Of a DNA stretch of 64,000 bases, positions 27,004 to 35,469 are shown piece after piece; position 1 is the stretch's first letter; each line of letters begins with the position of its first letter. The notes below the pieces were generated by a model. The model was not told where the DNA came from. It searched no databases and saw only the letters and a program-made list of their open reading frames with translations. Origin of the DNA: Fictibacillus fluitans (GTDB taxonomy: Bacteria > Bacillota > Bacilli > Bacillales > Fictibacillaceae); assembly GCF_030418125.1 (NCBI RefSeq), contig NZ_JAUHTR010000001.1, positions 558,001 through 622,000 of the forward strand, given 5' to 3'. Position numbers and translations under genes: made by a program.

Positions 27004-28296
27004 TTATGACTGTTTCTTCTTTACCTGGCAAACGGTCAGCTGGCTATCCTGAAAGTGATCGTTCAATGCGTCCTGAAGCTGCTTGACGGTCAGTTCTTCG
27101 AAGGTGGGTATCACATCAAAAAGGTTCATATCATTGAATTCATACCGGGTAAACTGGTTGGCGATAAATTCAGGAGAATTCAGCGCTCTCAGGAATGAAC
27201 CGATTTTCTTTTTCCTGGCCCGCTCCAGATCTTCTTCATTCAGCGCCTGTTGCTTGAATTCGTTCACCATTTCCGAAATACGCTCTGCAAACGTATCGGG
27301 ATCTGTTGTATCCCCGCCGATCATGGAAAAGCCAAATCCCATCTCTTCGGTATAGTCGAATGAAAACGAAGGATCAATCAGACCTTCTTCGTACAGCTTC
27401 TCGTAGTTTTTTGTGCTTTTGCCAAACATCATCTCCAAAAGAAGGTTGATGGACAATTCACGGACAAGAAGATCCCTGCCGCTCCGCTGCGGCCGCTTTT
27501 CCTTATATCCCATATAGCATTTTGGCGTTTGCACGGGCATGTGGAGCACTTCTTTTTTATTGGCCGGTTCCTGTGGTTCCTCGTCAAAGAATCGCTCAAT
27601 CGGCGGCTGATCGCTATAATCCTTGCCAGCCTGGTTTTTTTCCACAAGGTCCATGATTTTTTCTGCGTCCACCGGACCCACGATAAAGAGAAGCATGTTG
27701 CTCGGATGATAAAACGTATTATAGCATTCGTAAAGATCATCCTTTGTAATTTTCGCGATGGATTCTACCGTTCCTGCGATATCGATGGCCACAGGATGTT
27801 TTTTGTACATGTTGGCAATCAGACCAAAGTATACCCGCCAGTCCGGATTATCATCATACATTCTAATTTCCTGGCCGATAATGCCTTTTTCCTTTTCCAC
27901 CGTTTTTTCTGTAAAATAGGGAGCCTGCACAAAATCAATAAGGGTCGTCAGGTTTTTTTCCACATCTCCTGTCGTTGAAAAAAGGTAAGCAGTGCGGTTA
28001 AACGTGGTAAATGCGTTCGCGGATGCTCCCTGCTTGCTGAAATCCTGAAAAACATCGCCATGCTCCTTCTCGAAAAGCTTGTGCTCCAGAAAATGGGCAA
28101 TACCATCCGGGACTTTAACCTTATCATCCTTTCCAAGCGGGACAAAGTGGTTGTCCACTGAACCATAGTGAGTAGTAAAGGTGGCATATGTTTTGTTAAA
28201 ATCCTTCTTCTCAAGGATATACACTTTCAATCCGTTCGGAAGAGTTTTGTGGTTCAGTGTCTCTTTGAGCTGGTTAAAATGGATTTGTTCCATCAT
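27004..28296 (-). CDS. ymfH: M16 zinc protease YmfH (active partner)
   Basis: Pitrilysin/insulinase-family peptidase of 430 residues. The zinc motif HxxEH is present as HFLEH (about 68-72), with the downstream glutamate in EKGIIGQEIRMYDD. The start overlaps the ymfF stop (ATGATGA), so the two proteins are made together, as expected for an M16 pair where one subunit is catalytic and the other is not. The likely partner YmfF lacks the motif. Peptide substrate is unknown. Two adjacent ATG codons follow the GGGAGGGGAG site. Confidence 0.92.
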   Translation of the reverse strand: MMEQIHFNQLKETLNHKTLPNGLKVYILEKKDFNKTYATFTTHYGSVDNHFVPLGKDDKVKVPDGIAHFLEHKLFEKEHGDVFQDFSKQGASANAFTTFNRTAYLFSTTGDVEKNLTTLIDFVQAPYFTEKTVEKEKGIIGQEIRMYDDNPDWRVYFGLIANMYKKHPVAIDIAGTVESIAKITKDDLYECYNTFYHPSNMLLFIVGPVDAEKIMDLVEKNQAGKDYSDQPPIERFFDEEPQEPANKKEVLHMPVQTPKCYMGYKEKRPQRSGRDLLVRELSINLLLEMMFGKSTKNYEKLYEEGLIDPSFSFDYTEEMGFGFSMIGGDTTDPDTFAERISEMVNEFKQQALNEEDLERARKKKIGSFLRALNSPEFIANQFTRYEFNDMNLFDVIPTFEELTVKQLQDALNDHFQDSQLTVCQVKKKQS

Positions 28297-29573
28297 TCTC
28301 CCCTCCCTTTTAAGAAATAAATGGTATCAAGCTGAATCTTTTTGGAAACGTCTCTGATTTGTTCCTTCGTTACATTTTGGATGCCCTCGAGCCATTCCTC
28401 AATTGTCCGTTTATGGCGGGAGACCACTTCATGATACAAAACCTCCACCAGGCCGGTTGAATCATCGACAGTTTCAAGGATTTGGTTCCTGATCATAGCT
28501 TTTGTCTGCTCAAGTTCTCCGTCGGTAATGTTGCCGTTTCGAATCTCCTCAAGCTGTTCATTAATGATCTTTACGGTTTTTTCATAATTATTGGTCTCAA
28601 TGCCTGACATCACAAAAATGATGCCTTTATGACTTTCAAAGCGAGAAGCTGCATAATAGGCAAGACTTTCTTTTTCACGCACGTTCATAAACAGCTTGGA
28701 ATGCGAAAATCCACCGAACACCCCGTTGAATACCTGCAGAGCAAGATATTCCGGATCACTGTAAGTAATGTATGTTCTGTAGCCCATATGAAGCTTACCT
28801 TGCTGCACTTCCTGTTCCTCAAAAACTTCCTTGACTTCGTCCACCCTTTGTTTGCCTGCTGAAGAGGTTCGCTTCGGCTCCATTCTGTCTGCAGGAAACA
28901 CAAAGTGTTTTTTTGCCAGTTCCTGCAGCGCATCCTTCGATACATCACCGACGGCATAGAGATGGATTTCATCTTCTTTTATGACTTTTTGATAATAGTC
29001 ATACAGCGTTTCGGGTGTGATCTGATCGACTTCCTGCTCATTGCCGTATACATTGAAGCGGTACGGTTCCTCTTCAAACATTTCTTCAATCAGGCGCTTG
29101 TTCGCATACCTCATTTTATCGTCATAAATGGATTCAATCTGCTGTTTCAGCGACCGCTTTTCCTTTTGAACAATCCGGGGCAGAAACGCTTCATTCTCTT
29201 TTGCCGGCTTTAAAAACACCTGGGAAAGCAGTTCGAACGCCCGGTCGAGTAATGGTGTGTTGTCGCTCAAAAACTTTTCGTTCGCCACATCCATTCTCAG
29301 CGTGATGATTTGGTATTCTCCTTTTTTGGAAAGATCTACCCCAAGAGTCGCACCATAAAGGCCATCCAGCGCCCCGCGAAGCTCTTTGCTGCTTGAATAG
29401 CGTTCCGTTCCGCTTTGGAGAACATAAGGAAGCAGAGCCCTCTTTGTTACTTCTTCTTCTGCAATCGGGCTTTTGATCTGCAAGATTAGAGAAGTGGTTT
29501 TATATTTGGTTGTTTCGATCGTATGTAAGGTCATACCGGGCAAATCCGCCACGTGATGGTCTACAAGTGTCAT
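28293..29573 (-). CDS. ymfF: M16 peptidase-like protein YmfF (no zinc motif)
   Basis: M16-family protein of 426 residues that lacks HxxEH: the matching region reads LLPYVLQSGTERYSSSKEL. The fold-typical C-terminal half has the LFMNVREKESLAYY segment, the R/Y-type motif used by M16 partners to hold substrate. It overlaps ymfH by 4 bases and probably forms a heterodimer with it. GGGAGG precedes the ATG. The nucleoside transporter operon ends just upstream with a strong terminator. Confidence 0.9.
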   Translation of the reverse strand: MTLVDHHVADLPGMTLHTIETTKYKTTSLILQIKSPIAEEEVTKRALLPYVLQSGTERYSSSKELRGALDGLYGATLGVDLSKKGEYQIITLRMDVANEKFLSDNTPLLDRAFELLSQVFLKPAKENEAFLPRIVQKEKRSLKQQIESIYDDKMRYANKRLIEEMFEEEPYRFNVYGNEQEVDQITPETLYDYYQKVIKEDEIHLYAVGDVSKDALQELAKKHFVFPADRMEPKRTSSAGKQRVDEVKEVFEEQEVQQGKLHMGYRTYITYSDPEYLALQVFNGVFGGFSHSKLFMNVREKESLAYYAASRFESHKGIIFVMSGIETNNYEKTVKIINEQLEEIRNGNITDGELEQTKAMIRNQILETVDDSTGLVEVLYHEVVSRHKRTIEEWLEGIQNVTKEQIRDVSKKIQLDTIYFLKGRGE

Positions 29574-29655
29574 TTCGGTTCCTCCCTTTTTGAATATGAA
29601 TCACACTTTCTAGTGTACCCATTTTCCATAGCAAACATGACTTTTCCTGCCTGAA

Positions 29656-29694
29656 GCAGAAATAAAGAGCCTGCTCCACAAGGGAGCAGGCTCT
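29656..29694 (-). terminator. Terminator of the nup operon
   Basis: AGAGCCTGCTCC / GGAGCAGGCTCT stem with a 5-base loop and TTTATTT on the minus strand, just after nupQ. Confidence 0.9.
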
Positions 29695-29699
29695 GAATC

Positions 29700-30662
29700 C
29701 TAACGTTTTCCTTTTTCGTAAGGCTGTCCGGATGCTTTTGGCGCATCGGCTCTGCCGACAAATCCGGCAAGGGCCAGAATGGTCAGTACATAAGGCAAAA
29801 TAAGAAGATATACATCAGGAATATCCTTAAGCAGCGGGATTTGTTCTCCCGTTATGCTCAAACTCTGTGCCAGCCCGAAAAAGAGAGCAGCACCCATGGC
29901 GCCCAGCGGATGCCATTTTCCGAAGATCATCGCAGCAAGAGCCATGAAACCCTGGCCGGAAATAGTTGATCCCGTAAAGTTACCCGCTATGGAAGCCACG
30001 TAAATGGCTCCTCCGAGCCCGGCAAACGCCCCGCCCATAATTACAGAAATATAGCGTGTTTTAATAACATTGATCCCCATGGTATCTGCTGCCATCGGGT
30101 GTTCTCCCACAGACCGGAGACGAAGGCCGAAAGGCGTTTTATAAATGATATACCACACTACGAATGCAAGGAACACCGCAACAAACGAGGTTGAATAGGC
30201 ATTGGAGAAAAACAGATCTCCAATCACAGGGATTTTGGACAGCAACGGAACATCGCCTTTTCCGATCCGCTCCTGAATGTCCGGCGTTTGACCTGCTCCA
30301 AACAGCTTTTTTGTCAAGAAGATGGAAAGCCCTGCTGCCAAAAAGTTTAGCGCAACACCGCTGACCACCTGGTCGGCTTTAAACGAAATGCTGGCAACCG
30401 CGTGCGGAACCGCAAACAGGGCTCCGGCTACAATGGCCACCACAAAACTCATCCAGGGAGAACCGGCTCCCAGCCCCCACTGCTCGCCATAATGGGTAAA
30501 TATGGCTCCGACAAAAGCACCGAACATCATCAGACCCTCAAGTCCGATGTTAACTACGCCTGATCGTTCGCTTAGCACACCGCCAAGCCCTGTAAGAATA
30601 AGTGGTGCTGCCGATACAATCGCTGCCGGAACGATAAGGGCAAGAATTTGAAAGAAGTCCAT
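29700..30662 (-). CDS. nupQ: Nucleoside ABC transporter permease NupQ (YufQ)
   Basis: BPD_transp_2-type permease of 320 residues with about 9 hydrophobic segments. It carries the EAA-like cytosolic segment GEHPMAADTMGINVIKTRY and the start block LGGVLSERSGVVNIGLEGLM that is typical of the second permease in BmpA-family guanosine/nucleoside importers. The ATG shares its A with the nupP stop (TGATG), so translation is coupled. Named by similarity to B. subtilis NupQ. The exact substrate is inferred. Confidence 0.9.
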   Translation of the reverse strand: MDFFQILALIVPAAIVSAAPLILTGLGGVLSERSGVVNIGLEGLMMFGAFVGAIFTHYGEQWGLGAGSPWMSFVVAIVAGALFAVPHAVASISFKADQVVSGVALNFLAAGLSIFLTKKLFGAGQTPDIQERIGKGDVPLLSKIPVIGDLFFSNAYSTSFVAVFLAFVVWYIIYKTPFGLRLRSVGEHPMAADTMGINVIKTRYISVIMGGAFAGLGGAIYVASIAGNFTGSTISGQGFMALAAMIFGKWHPLGAMGAALFFGLAQSLSITGEQIPLLKDIPDVYLLILPYVLTILALAGFVGRADAPKASGQPYEKGKR

Positions 30663-31717
30663 CAGATTTTACCCCCTTTTGTAAATCGGTTGGTCAGCCA
30701 TCGAATCAAGTAGCTTGACGCCACAAAGAAAATGATGAGTGCTATGACAATTCCTACGAGTTCGGTTGGCACGCCCGCGGCGGATTGCATGGTAAGCGAT
30801 CCAATCTTGAGCCCCCCAAACAGCAAGGCAGCAATGATAATGCCGACAGAGCCATTGGCACCAAGCAGCGAGACAGCGATACCGTCGAAACCTACTCCGG
30901 TAAAGGCGTTATTAATCGTCATGTATTGGTAGGTGCCAAGACCTTCCATCGTTCCTGCCGCGCCTGCAAATGCACCGGAAATGGCCATGGCAAGCACGAT
31001 ATTCTTAGAAACATTGATTCCTGCATATTGCGAAGCGTGCTGGTTAAAGCCTACAGCTCTTAACTCATATCCGGTCGTGGTCTTCCATAAAATGAACCAC
31101 ATGATTACAGCAGCCAGAATGGCCACCACAATCCCGTAATGAAGCCGTGAAAATTCGGTAATCTGCTGCAGCCAAGGAGAAGCAAGGGATGCGGATTCTT
31201 TAATATCCTTTGTCCGCTCGCCGGGCGCAAGCATGTAGGCGCGAATAATACCGTTGGTCGCGTACAACGCAATATAGTTCATCATAATCGTCGTGATTAC
31301 TTCATGTACTTTAAACTTCGCTTTCAAAATACCTGGAATGACTCCCCAGAGTGCCCCTGCAGCTGCACCTGCCAAAATGGCAAACGGAAGATGAATCACC
31401 TTGGGAAGATCAAAATGAATACCTACATAAACAGAGGCCAGCCAGCCGACAAGCAGCTGCCCTTCGACCCCGATGTTAAACAGACCGGTTCTGAAAGCAA
31501 ACGCAACGGCAAGCCCGGATAAAATAAGCGGCGAGGCCGCACGGATGGTCTCTCCAAGATTATAGCCATTTCCGAATATGCCGTCGATGAGCGCCGCATA
31601 AGCTGAAACCGGGTTATAATTGCTGACAAGCATTATGATGCCGCCGATCAAAAGTCCCAGTAAAACGGACACAACGGGCACTAGAATATGAAATAAACGG
31701 CCTTTAACGAGATTCAC
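30662..31717 (-). CDS. nupP: Nucleoside ABC transporter permease NupP (YufP)
   Basis: First permease of the nucleoside importer, 351 residues and about 8-9 membrane segments. The family blocks AAPLILSGLAVAFAFRTGLFNIGVEGQ-type (here AASPLILSGLAVAF and FNIGVEGQL) and the loop AVGFNQHASQYAGIN are present. The frame is open 43 codons further upstream, but that part lies inside nupO; AGGTGA before the GTG at 31717 sets the start, 14 bases inside the nupO end. One base overlap with nupQ. Confidence 0.9.
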   Translation of the reverse strand: MNLVKGRLFHILVPVVSVLLGLLIGGIIMLVSNYNPVSAYAALIDGIFGNGYNLGETIRAASPLILSGLAVAFAFRTGLFNIGVEGQLLVGWLASVYVGIHFDLPKVIHLPFAILAGAAAGALWGVIPGILKAKFKVHEVITTIMMNYIALYATNGIIRAYMLAPGERTKDIKESASLASPWLQQITEFSRLHYGIVVAILAAVIMWFILWKTTTGYELRAVGFNQHASQYAGINVSKNIVLAMAISGAFAGAAGTMEGLGTYQYMTINNAFTGVGFDGIAVSLLGANGSVGIIIAALLFGGLKIGSLTMQSAAGVPTELVGIVIALIIFFVASSYLIRWLTNRFTKGGKI

Positions 31718-33242
31718 TGCGATCACCTGCTTTTTGTTTCTTCCCGCCTGCCATAAGCAGTCCGAGCTCTTGTTCCGTTGTTTCCTTCGGGTCCACAATG
31801 GCCACGATTTTTCCTTCATAAATAACTGCGATCCGGTCACTGACATTCATTACTTCGTCGAGTTCAAAGGAAAGCAGTAGCACAGCTTTTCCTTTATCCC
31901 GCTCCTGTATGAGCTTTGAATGGATAAATTCGATCGCCCCGACGTCAAGACCCCGGGTCGGCTGGGCAGCAATCAAGAAGTCAGGACTTCTGTCCACTTC
32001 CCTTGCAATGATTGCTTTTTGCTGGTTGCCTCCCGACAGGGCTCTGGCCAGTGTATGTTCACTCGGTGTGCGGACGTCAAATTCCTTGATAAGTTGATTG
32101 GCCTTGTCATAAATAGCCGGAAATTTAAGAATTTTATGTTTAGAATAAGGCTGTTGGTAATACGTTTGCAAAACCATATTTGTCCCTATGGAAAAATCAA
32201 GAACCAGACCGTGTTTATGCCGGTCCTGAGGGATATGCCCGAGTCCTGCTTCAGTAACCCTTCTTGGTTTATGGTTAGTAATGTTCTTTCCATTGAGCTC
32301 AACGGTTCCCTTAACCGCTTTCCTTAAGCCCGTAATAGCTTCCAGAAGCTCAGTCTGACCGTTGCCGTCAACCCCTGCAATCCCGAGGATTTCTCCTGCT
32401 TTAATCTCCAGATTAAGTCCATCAACTGCAGGTACTTTTCTCGCATCTTCCACGACCAGGCCTTCAATTTTAAGGACGGTTTGCTTTGGTGAAGCTTTGG
32501 TTTTATCCACCTTGAAATTTACTTCACGGCCTACCATCATGGCTGCGAGCTTATCGGGATTTGTTTCCGCCACATCGACAGTGCCGATGCCGCGCCCCCT
32601 TCTTATAACCGTGCATCTGTCGCACGCTTCCATAATTTCCTTAAGCTTATGCGTAATAAGGATAATGGATTTCCCCTCTGCCACGAGCTTTTTCATGATT
32701 TCCATTAATTCATGGATTTCCTGTGGTGTTAAAACCGCTGTCGGCTCGTCAAAGATCAGAATCTCAGCACCCCGATAGAGCGTTTTCAAAATTTCCACTC
32801 GCTGCTGCATCCCCACGGAGATATTCTCAATCTTTGCATTTGGATCTACCGATAAGCCATAACGGTCTGATAGCGCTTTGACTTCTTTGGCGGCTTTTTT
32901 CAAGTCCACGCGCCCGCCAGTAGTAATTTCTTTGCCCAGTATAATGTTTTCGGTAACGGTAAAGTTTTCAACCAGCATAAAATGCTGATGCACCATGCCG
33001 ATTCCAAGGCGGTTGGCAACGTTTGGGTCGGTAATGGAAATCGGCTTTCCTTTTACATAAATTTCGCCCTGCTCTGGCTGATATAAGCCGAACAGCACGT
33101 TCATCAGGGTTGATTTACCTGCTCCATTTTCGCCCAGAAGCGCATGGATCTCACCCTTTTTCACCTGCAATGTGACATTGTCGTTGGCAACAATACCAGG
33201 AAACTCTTTACGTATGTTTCTCATTTCGATGACATATTCCAC
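31704..33242 (-). CDS. nupO: Nucleoside ABC transporter ATP-binding protein NupO (YufO)
   Basis: Tandem ATPase of 512 residues. The first half is canonical: Walker A GENGAGKST, signature SVGMQQR, Walker B ILIFDEPTAVL. The second half has the usual divergent forms of this subfamily: GVDGNGQTE in place of Walker A and AAQPTRGLD in place of Walker B, with a good SGGNQQK signature. The longest frame begins at 33251, but the GAGGGG site precedes the GTG at 33242, and B. subtilis YufO also starts MEYVIEM-like; a TTG one codon earlier is possible. A leaky terminator lies between bmpA and this gene. Confidence 0.92.
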   Translation of the reverse strand: MEYVIEMRNIRKEFPGIVANDNVTLQVKKGEIHALLGENGAGKSTLMNVLFGLYQPEQGEIYVKGKPISITDPNVANRLGIGMVHQHFMLVENFTVTENIILGKEITTGGRVDLKKAAKEVKALSDRYGLSVDPNAKIENISVGMQQRVEILKTLYRGAEILIFDEPTAVLTPQEIHELMEIMKKLVAEGKSIILITHKLKEIMEACDRCTVIRRGRGIGTVDVAETNPDKLAAMMVGREVNFKVDKTKASPKQTVLKIEGLVVEDARKVPAVDGLNLEIKAGEILGIAGVDGNGQTELLEAITGLRKAVKGTVELNGKNITNHKPRRVTEAGLGHIPQDRHKHGLVLDFSIGTNMVLQTYYQQPYSKHKILKFPAIYDKANQLIKEFDVRTPSEHTLARALSGGNQQKAIIAREVDRSPDFLIAAQPTRGLDVGAIEFIHSKLIQERDKGKAVLLLSFELDEVMNVSDRIAVIYEGKIVAIVDPKETTEQELGLLMAGGKKQKAGDRSESR

Positions 33243-33310
33243 CAAGTTCACCCCTCAATGACTTTTATTCTTGGTATCTCTAGGAGTCAGAAGTCTAACC
33301 TTTCATGGCG

Positions 33311-33351
33311 TAAATAAAGGCCAGTAAACGAATACCAGCCTTTACTTTTTA
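33311..33351 (-). terminator. Intercistronic hairpin between bmpA and nupO
   Basis: TAAAGGC-TGGTA / TTACTGGCCTTTA stem with a TTCG loop and G-U pairs. It would make most transcripts stop after bmpA, giving more binding protein than transporter. Confidence 0.5.
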
Positions 33352-33355
33352 GCAT

Positions 33356-34426
33356 TTACTTTTTCATGTTTGATTCAAATGTTTTATACTCTTTGTCTGT
33401 CTTAGGAACTGTGATGTCACCATTCTGAATTTTCTTTTTGTACTCATCAACTTTAGCAAGAGCGTCCTTTGAAACATTATCTTTATGAGGAGCGATTCCC
33501 ACTCCGTCTTCATCAAGTCCGAATTCTACTGTTTTTCCGCCAGGGAACTTTCCGTCCATTGTCTGCTTGGATACTTCTTCAACTGCCTTATCCACACGCT
33601 TGACCATGGAAGTCAAAGTTACATCTTCAGGCATTCCTTCTTCGTGCTGATCACGGTCAACTCCGATAACCCAAACCTTTTCTCCATTCTTGGAGCGGTT
33701 CTTCGCTTCTGTAAATACGCCTTTGCCTGTTCCGCCGGCAGCATGATAAATAATATCTGCGCCTTTTCCATAGAAGGTGTTAGCAATGGCTTGTCCTTTT
33801 TCAGCTTTGTTAAAATCACCTGCATACTGTACAAAAATCTCAGCTTTAGGATTTGCTGTTTTTACACCAGCTTTAAATCCGTTTTCAAACTTTTTGATCA
33901 ATTCACTGTCCACGCCGCCAACAAATCCGACTTTGTTGCTTTTGGTCTGCATGCCGGCAATCAGCCCGACAAGGAATGACCCTTCATGCTCTTTGAATGT
34001 GATGCTGGCCACGTTCTTCTCAGGAACAACAGAGTCAACAAGCGCCAGTTGGGCTTTTGGCTGCTGCTTGGCTACTTTTTGAATGTCCTGCTGCATCAGG
34101 AACCCAATTCCGTATACAAGTTTGTAGTTTTCCCGAACTAAAGAGTTGAGGTTTGGAGCGTAATCACTCGCAGACGTGGATTGAAGATATTTAAATCCTG
34201 TCCCTTTTTTCAAATCGTTGTCTTTACCGAACTTTTGAAGTCCTTCCCATGCGGACTGGTTAAAGGACTTATCGTCTACACCGCCTGTGTCGGTGACCAT
34301 GGCCACCTTAAATGCATCCTTCTTACCATCGGCATTTGATCCTCCGCCGTCATCTTTCCCACAGGCAGAAAGCAGTGTACCAGCTGCTAAAGCAATACTT
34401 AGTAAAACCCCGGTTCTCTTTTTCAA
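33356..34426 (-). CDS. nupN: BMP-family nucleoside-binding lipoprotein (NupN/YufN)
   Basis: Extracellular substrate-binding lipoprotein of 356 residues. The signal peptide ends in LLSA-C22 followed by a Gly/Asp-rich spacer. The Bmp domain has the DTGGVDDKSFNQSAWEGL block, GFLMQQDI, GFVGGVDSELIKKFENGFKAG and the IIYHAAGGTGKGVF segment that contacts purine nucleosides in related proteins. The start is TTG after AGGGGGAA. A leaky hairpin follows it, and the transporter genes nupO-P-Q come next. The locus lies between spoIIIE-ymfC and ymfF, unlike the separate nup locus of B. subtilis. Confidence 0.9.
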   Translation of the reverse strand: MKKRTGVLLSIALAAGTLLSACGKDDGGGSNADGKKDAFKVAMVTDTGGVDDKSFNQSAWEGLQKFGKDNDLKKGTGFKYLQSTSASDYAPNLNSLVRENYKLVYGIGFLMQQDIQKVAKQQPKAQLALVDSVVPEKNVASITFKEHEGSFLVGLIAGMQTKSNKVGFVGGVDSELIKKFENGFKAGVKTANPKAEIFVQYAGDFNKAEKGQAIANTFYGKGADIIYHAAGGTGKGVFTEAKNRSKNGEKVWVIGVDRDQHEEGMPEDVTLTSMVKRVDKAVEEVSKQTMDGKFPGGKTVEFGLDEDGVGIAPHKDNVSKDALAKVDEYKKKIQNGDITVPKTDKEYKTFESNMKK

Positions 34427-34517
34427 TTGTTTTTCCCCCTAATTTTTTATACGGATAACACTTATAACACATCAAGCAAACGGTGTAGCACATCACCCCC
34501 TATATAGGATAAACCTA

Positions 34518-35243
34518 CTATAATCGTTTTCTGACAACTGTGAAATTAAATTTATCGGCTCTAAAATAATTACAGGAATATAAAACCGGCTCATCATTCT
34601 GGTCGTAGTGCATTTGCTTCAACACAAGAAGAGAGGCTTCTTCGGGACAATTGAGGATTTCTGAAATTCGTTCATGAAATCCGAGAGGTTCAATCGTTGT
34701 AACGGCATACATAACACGTTTCCCAACTTCCCTTTCCAGCATTTCGAGCATGGAAAGGTATTTATGCTGCGATTCCGCAGGCATGAACGTTGCCGGCATT
34801 TGGTCAATACAGTACACAACTGGCTCGCTGTCAGCGGTTCTTACCCGCTCCACCACATTAATTTCGCCGTTTGGCGGAAGTTTAAATTGATGTTTGAGTT
34901 CATCCGCAGCCGGAACCACCACTGACGAAATAAAAACGGTGTCAGCCTTTTTGCCTGCACGTTCAATCATTTCAGTCACACTGAAGAGTTCTTCAATTCC
35001 GGAAGAAAATAGGGCTCTGGTCCTGACAAAGGTTCCTACTCCGTGTTTTCTGATCAGCACGTTTTCGTCCTCAAGGATGCGCAGCGCTTCGCGTAATGTC
35101 GCCCTGCTGATGCCCAACTGTTTTGACAGCTCAAATTCCGACGGGAGTTTTTCTCCCTCTTCATATGTGCCATTTTCGATGTCGGTTTTTAATTTCTCAA
35201 TGACTTTTAGATACAGCAGACGATGATCCGTCTTTATGGACAC
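34518..35243 (-). CDS. GntR-family regulator (HutC/UTRA type), YmfC-like
   Basis: Transcription factor of 241 residues. An N-terminal winged helix (PSEFELSKQLGISRATLREALRILEDENVL) is joined to a UTRA ligand-binding domain (about 95-240). The longest frame begins at 35267, but the GAGGTGA site is inside it; the GTG at 35243 is better. It is directly upstream of bmpA-nupOPQ and matches the position of B. subtilis ymfC after spoIIIE, so control of the nucleoside uptake genes is a reasonable inference. A palindrome (35278-35290) upstream overlaps its likely -10 and may be its operator. Confidence 0.88.
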   Translation of the reverse strand: MSIKTDHRLLYLKVIEKLKTDIENGTYEEGEKLPSEFELSKQLGISRATLREALRILEDENVLIRKHGVGTFVRTRALFSSGIEELFSVTEMIERAGKKADTVFISSVVVPAADELKHQFKLPPNGEINVVERVRTADSEPVVYCIDQMPATFMPAESQHKYLSMLEMLEREVGKRVMYAVTTIEPLGFHERISEILNCPEEASLLVLKQMHYDQNDEPVLYSCNYFRADKFNFTVVRKRL

Positions 35244-35277
35244 GTTTTCACTCACCTCGATAGACAATCAAAACCAT

Positions 35278-35290
35278 TAGTAAAGTACTA
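35278..35290. promoter_or_regulatory. Palindrome TAGTAAAGTACTA, candidate GntR operator
   Basis: A perfect 5-base inverted repeat with 3-base centre, 35 bases before the GntR start. It would overlap a -10 (TTTACT) that pairs with TTTACA 16 bases upstream on the minus strand. TACTATTTTTT occurs here and again at 35370-35380. Confidence 0.35.
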
Positions 35291-35427
35291 TTTTTTTAAG
35301 TGTAAAAGTTTTTTGACAAATAAATAAAATAATCGACATTAATATATCATTTTTATCATGAGAAATAAATACTATTTTTTGAGATTTTTCTAAAAGGGGA
35401 ATATACACATTATTCAGAAAAAAGAGG

Positions 35428-35469
35428 CTAAAAATGGAACCCCGGATCCGGGGGGTTCCGTTTTTAGCT
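35428..35469 (-). terminator. Terminator of spoIIIE
   Basis: Long stem GGAACCCC / GGGGTTCC extended by CTAAAAA / TTTTTAG, with GGATCC in the loop area. The right arm covers the spoIIIE stop. Confidence 0.87.

Noticed and set aside
33485-33979. Plus-strand frame of 164 codons opposite nupN
   Set aside because: Antisense to a complete BMP lipoprotein with lipobox; no independent support.
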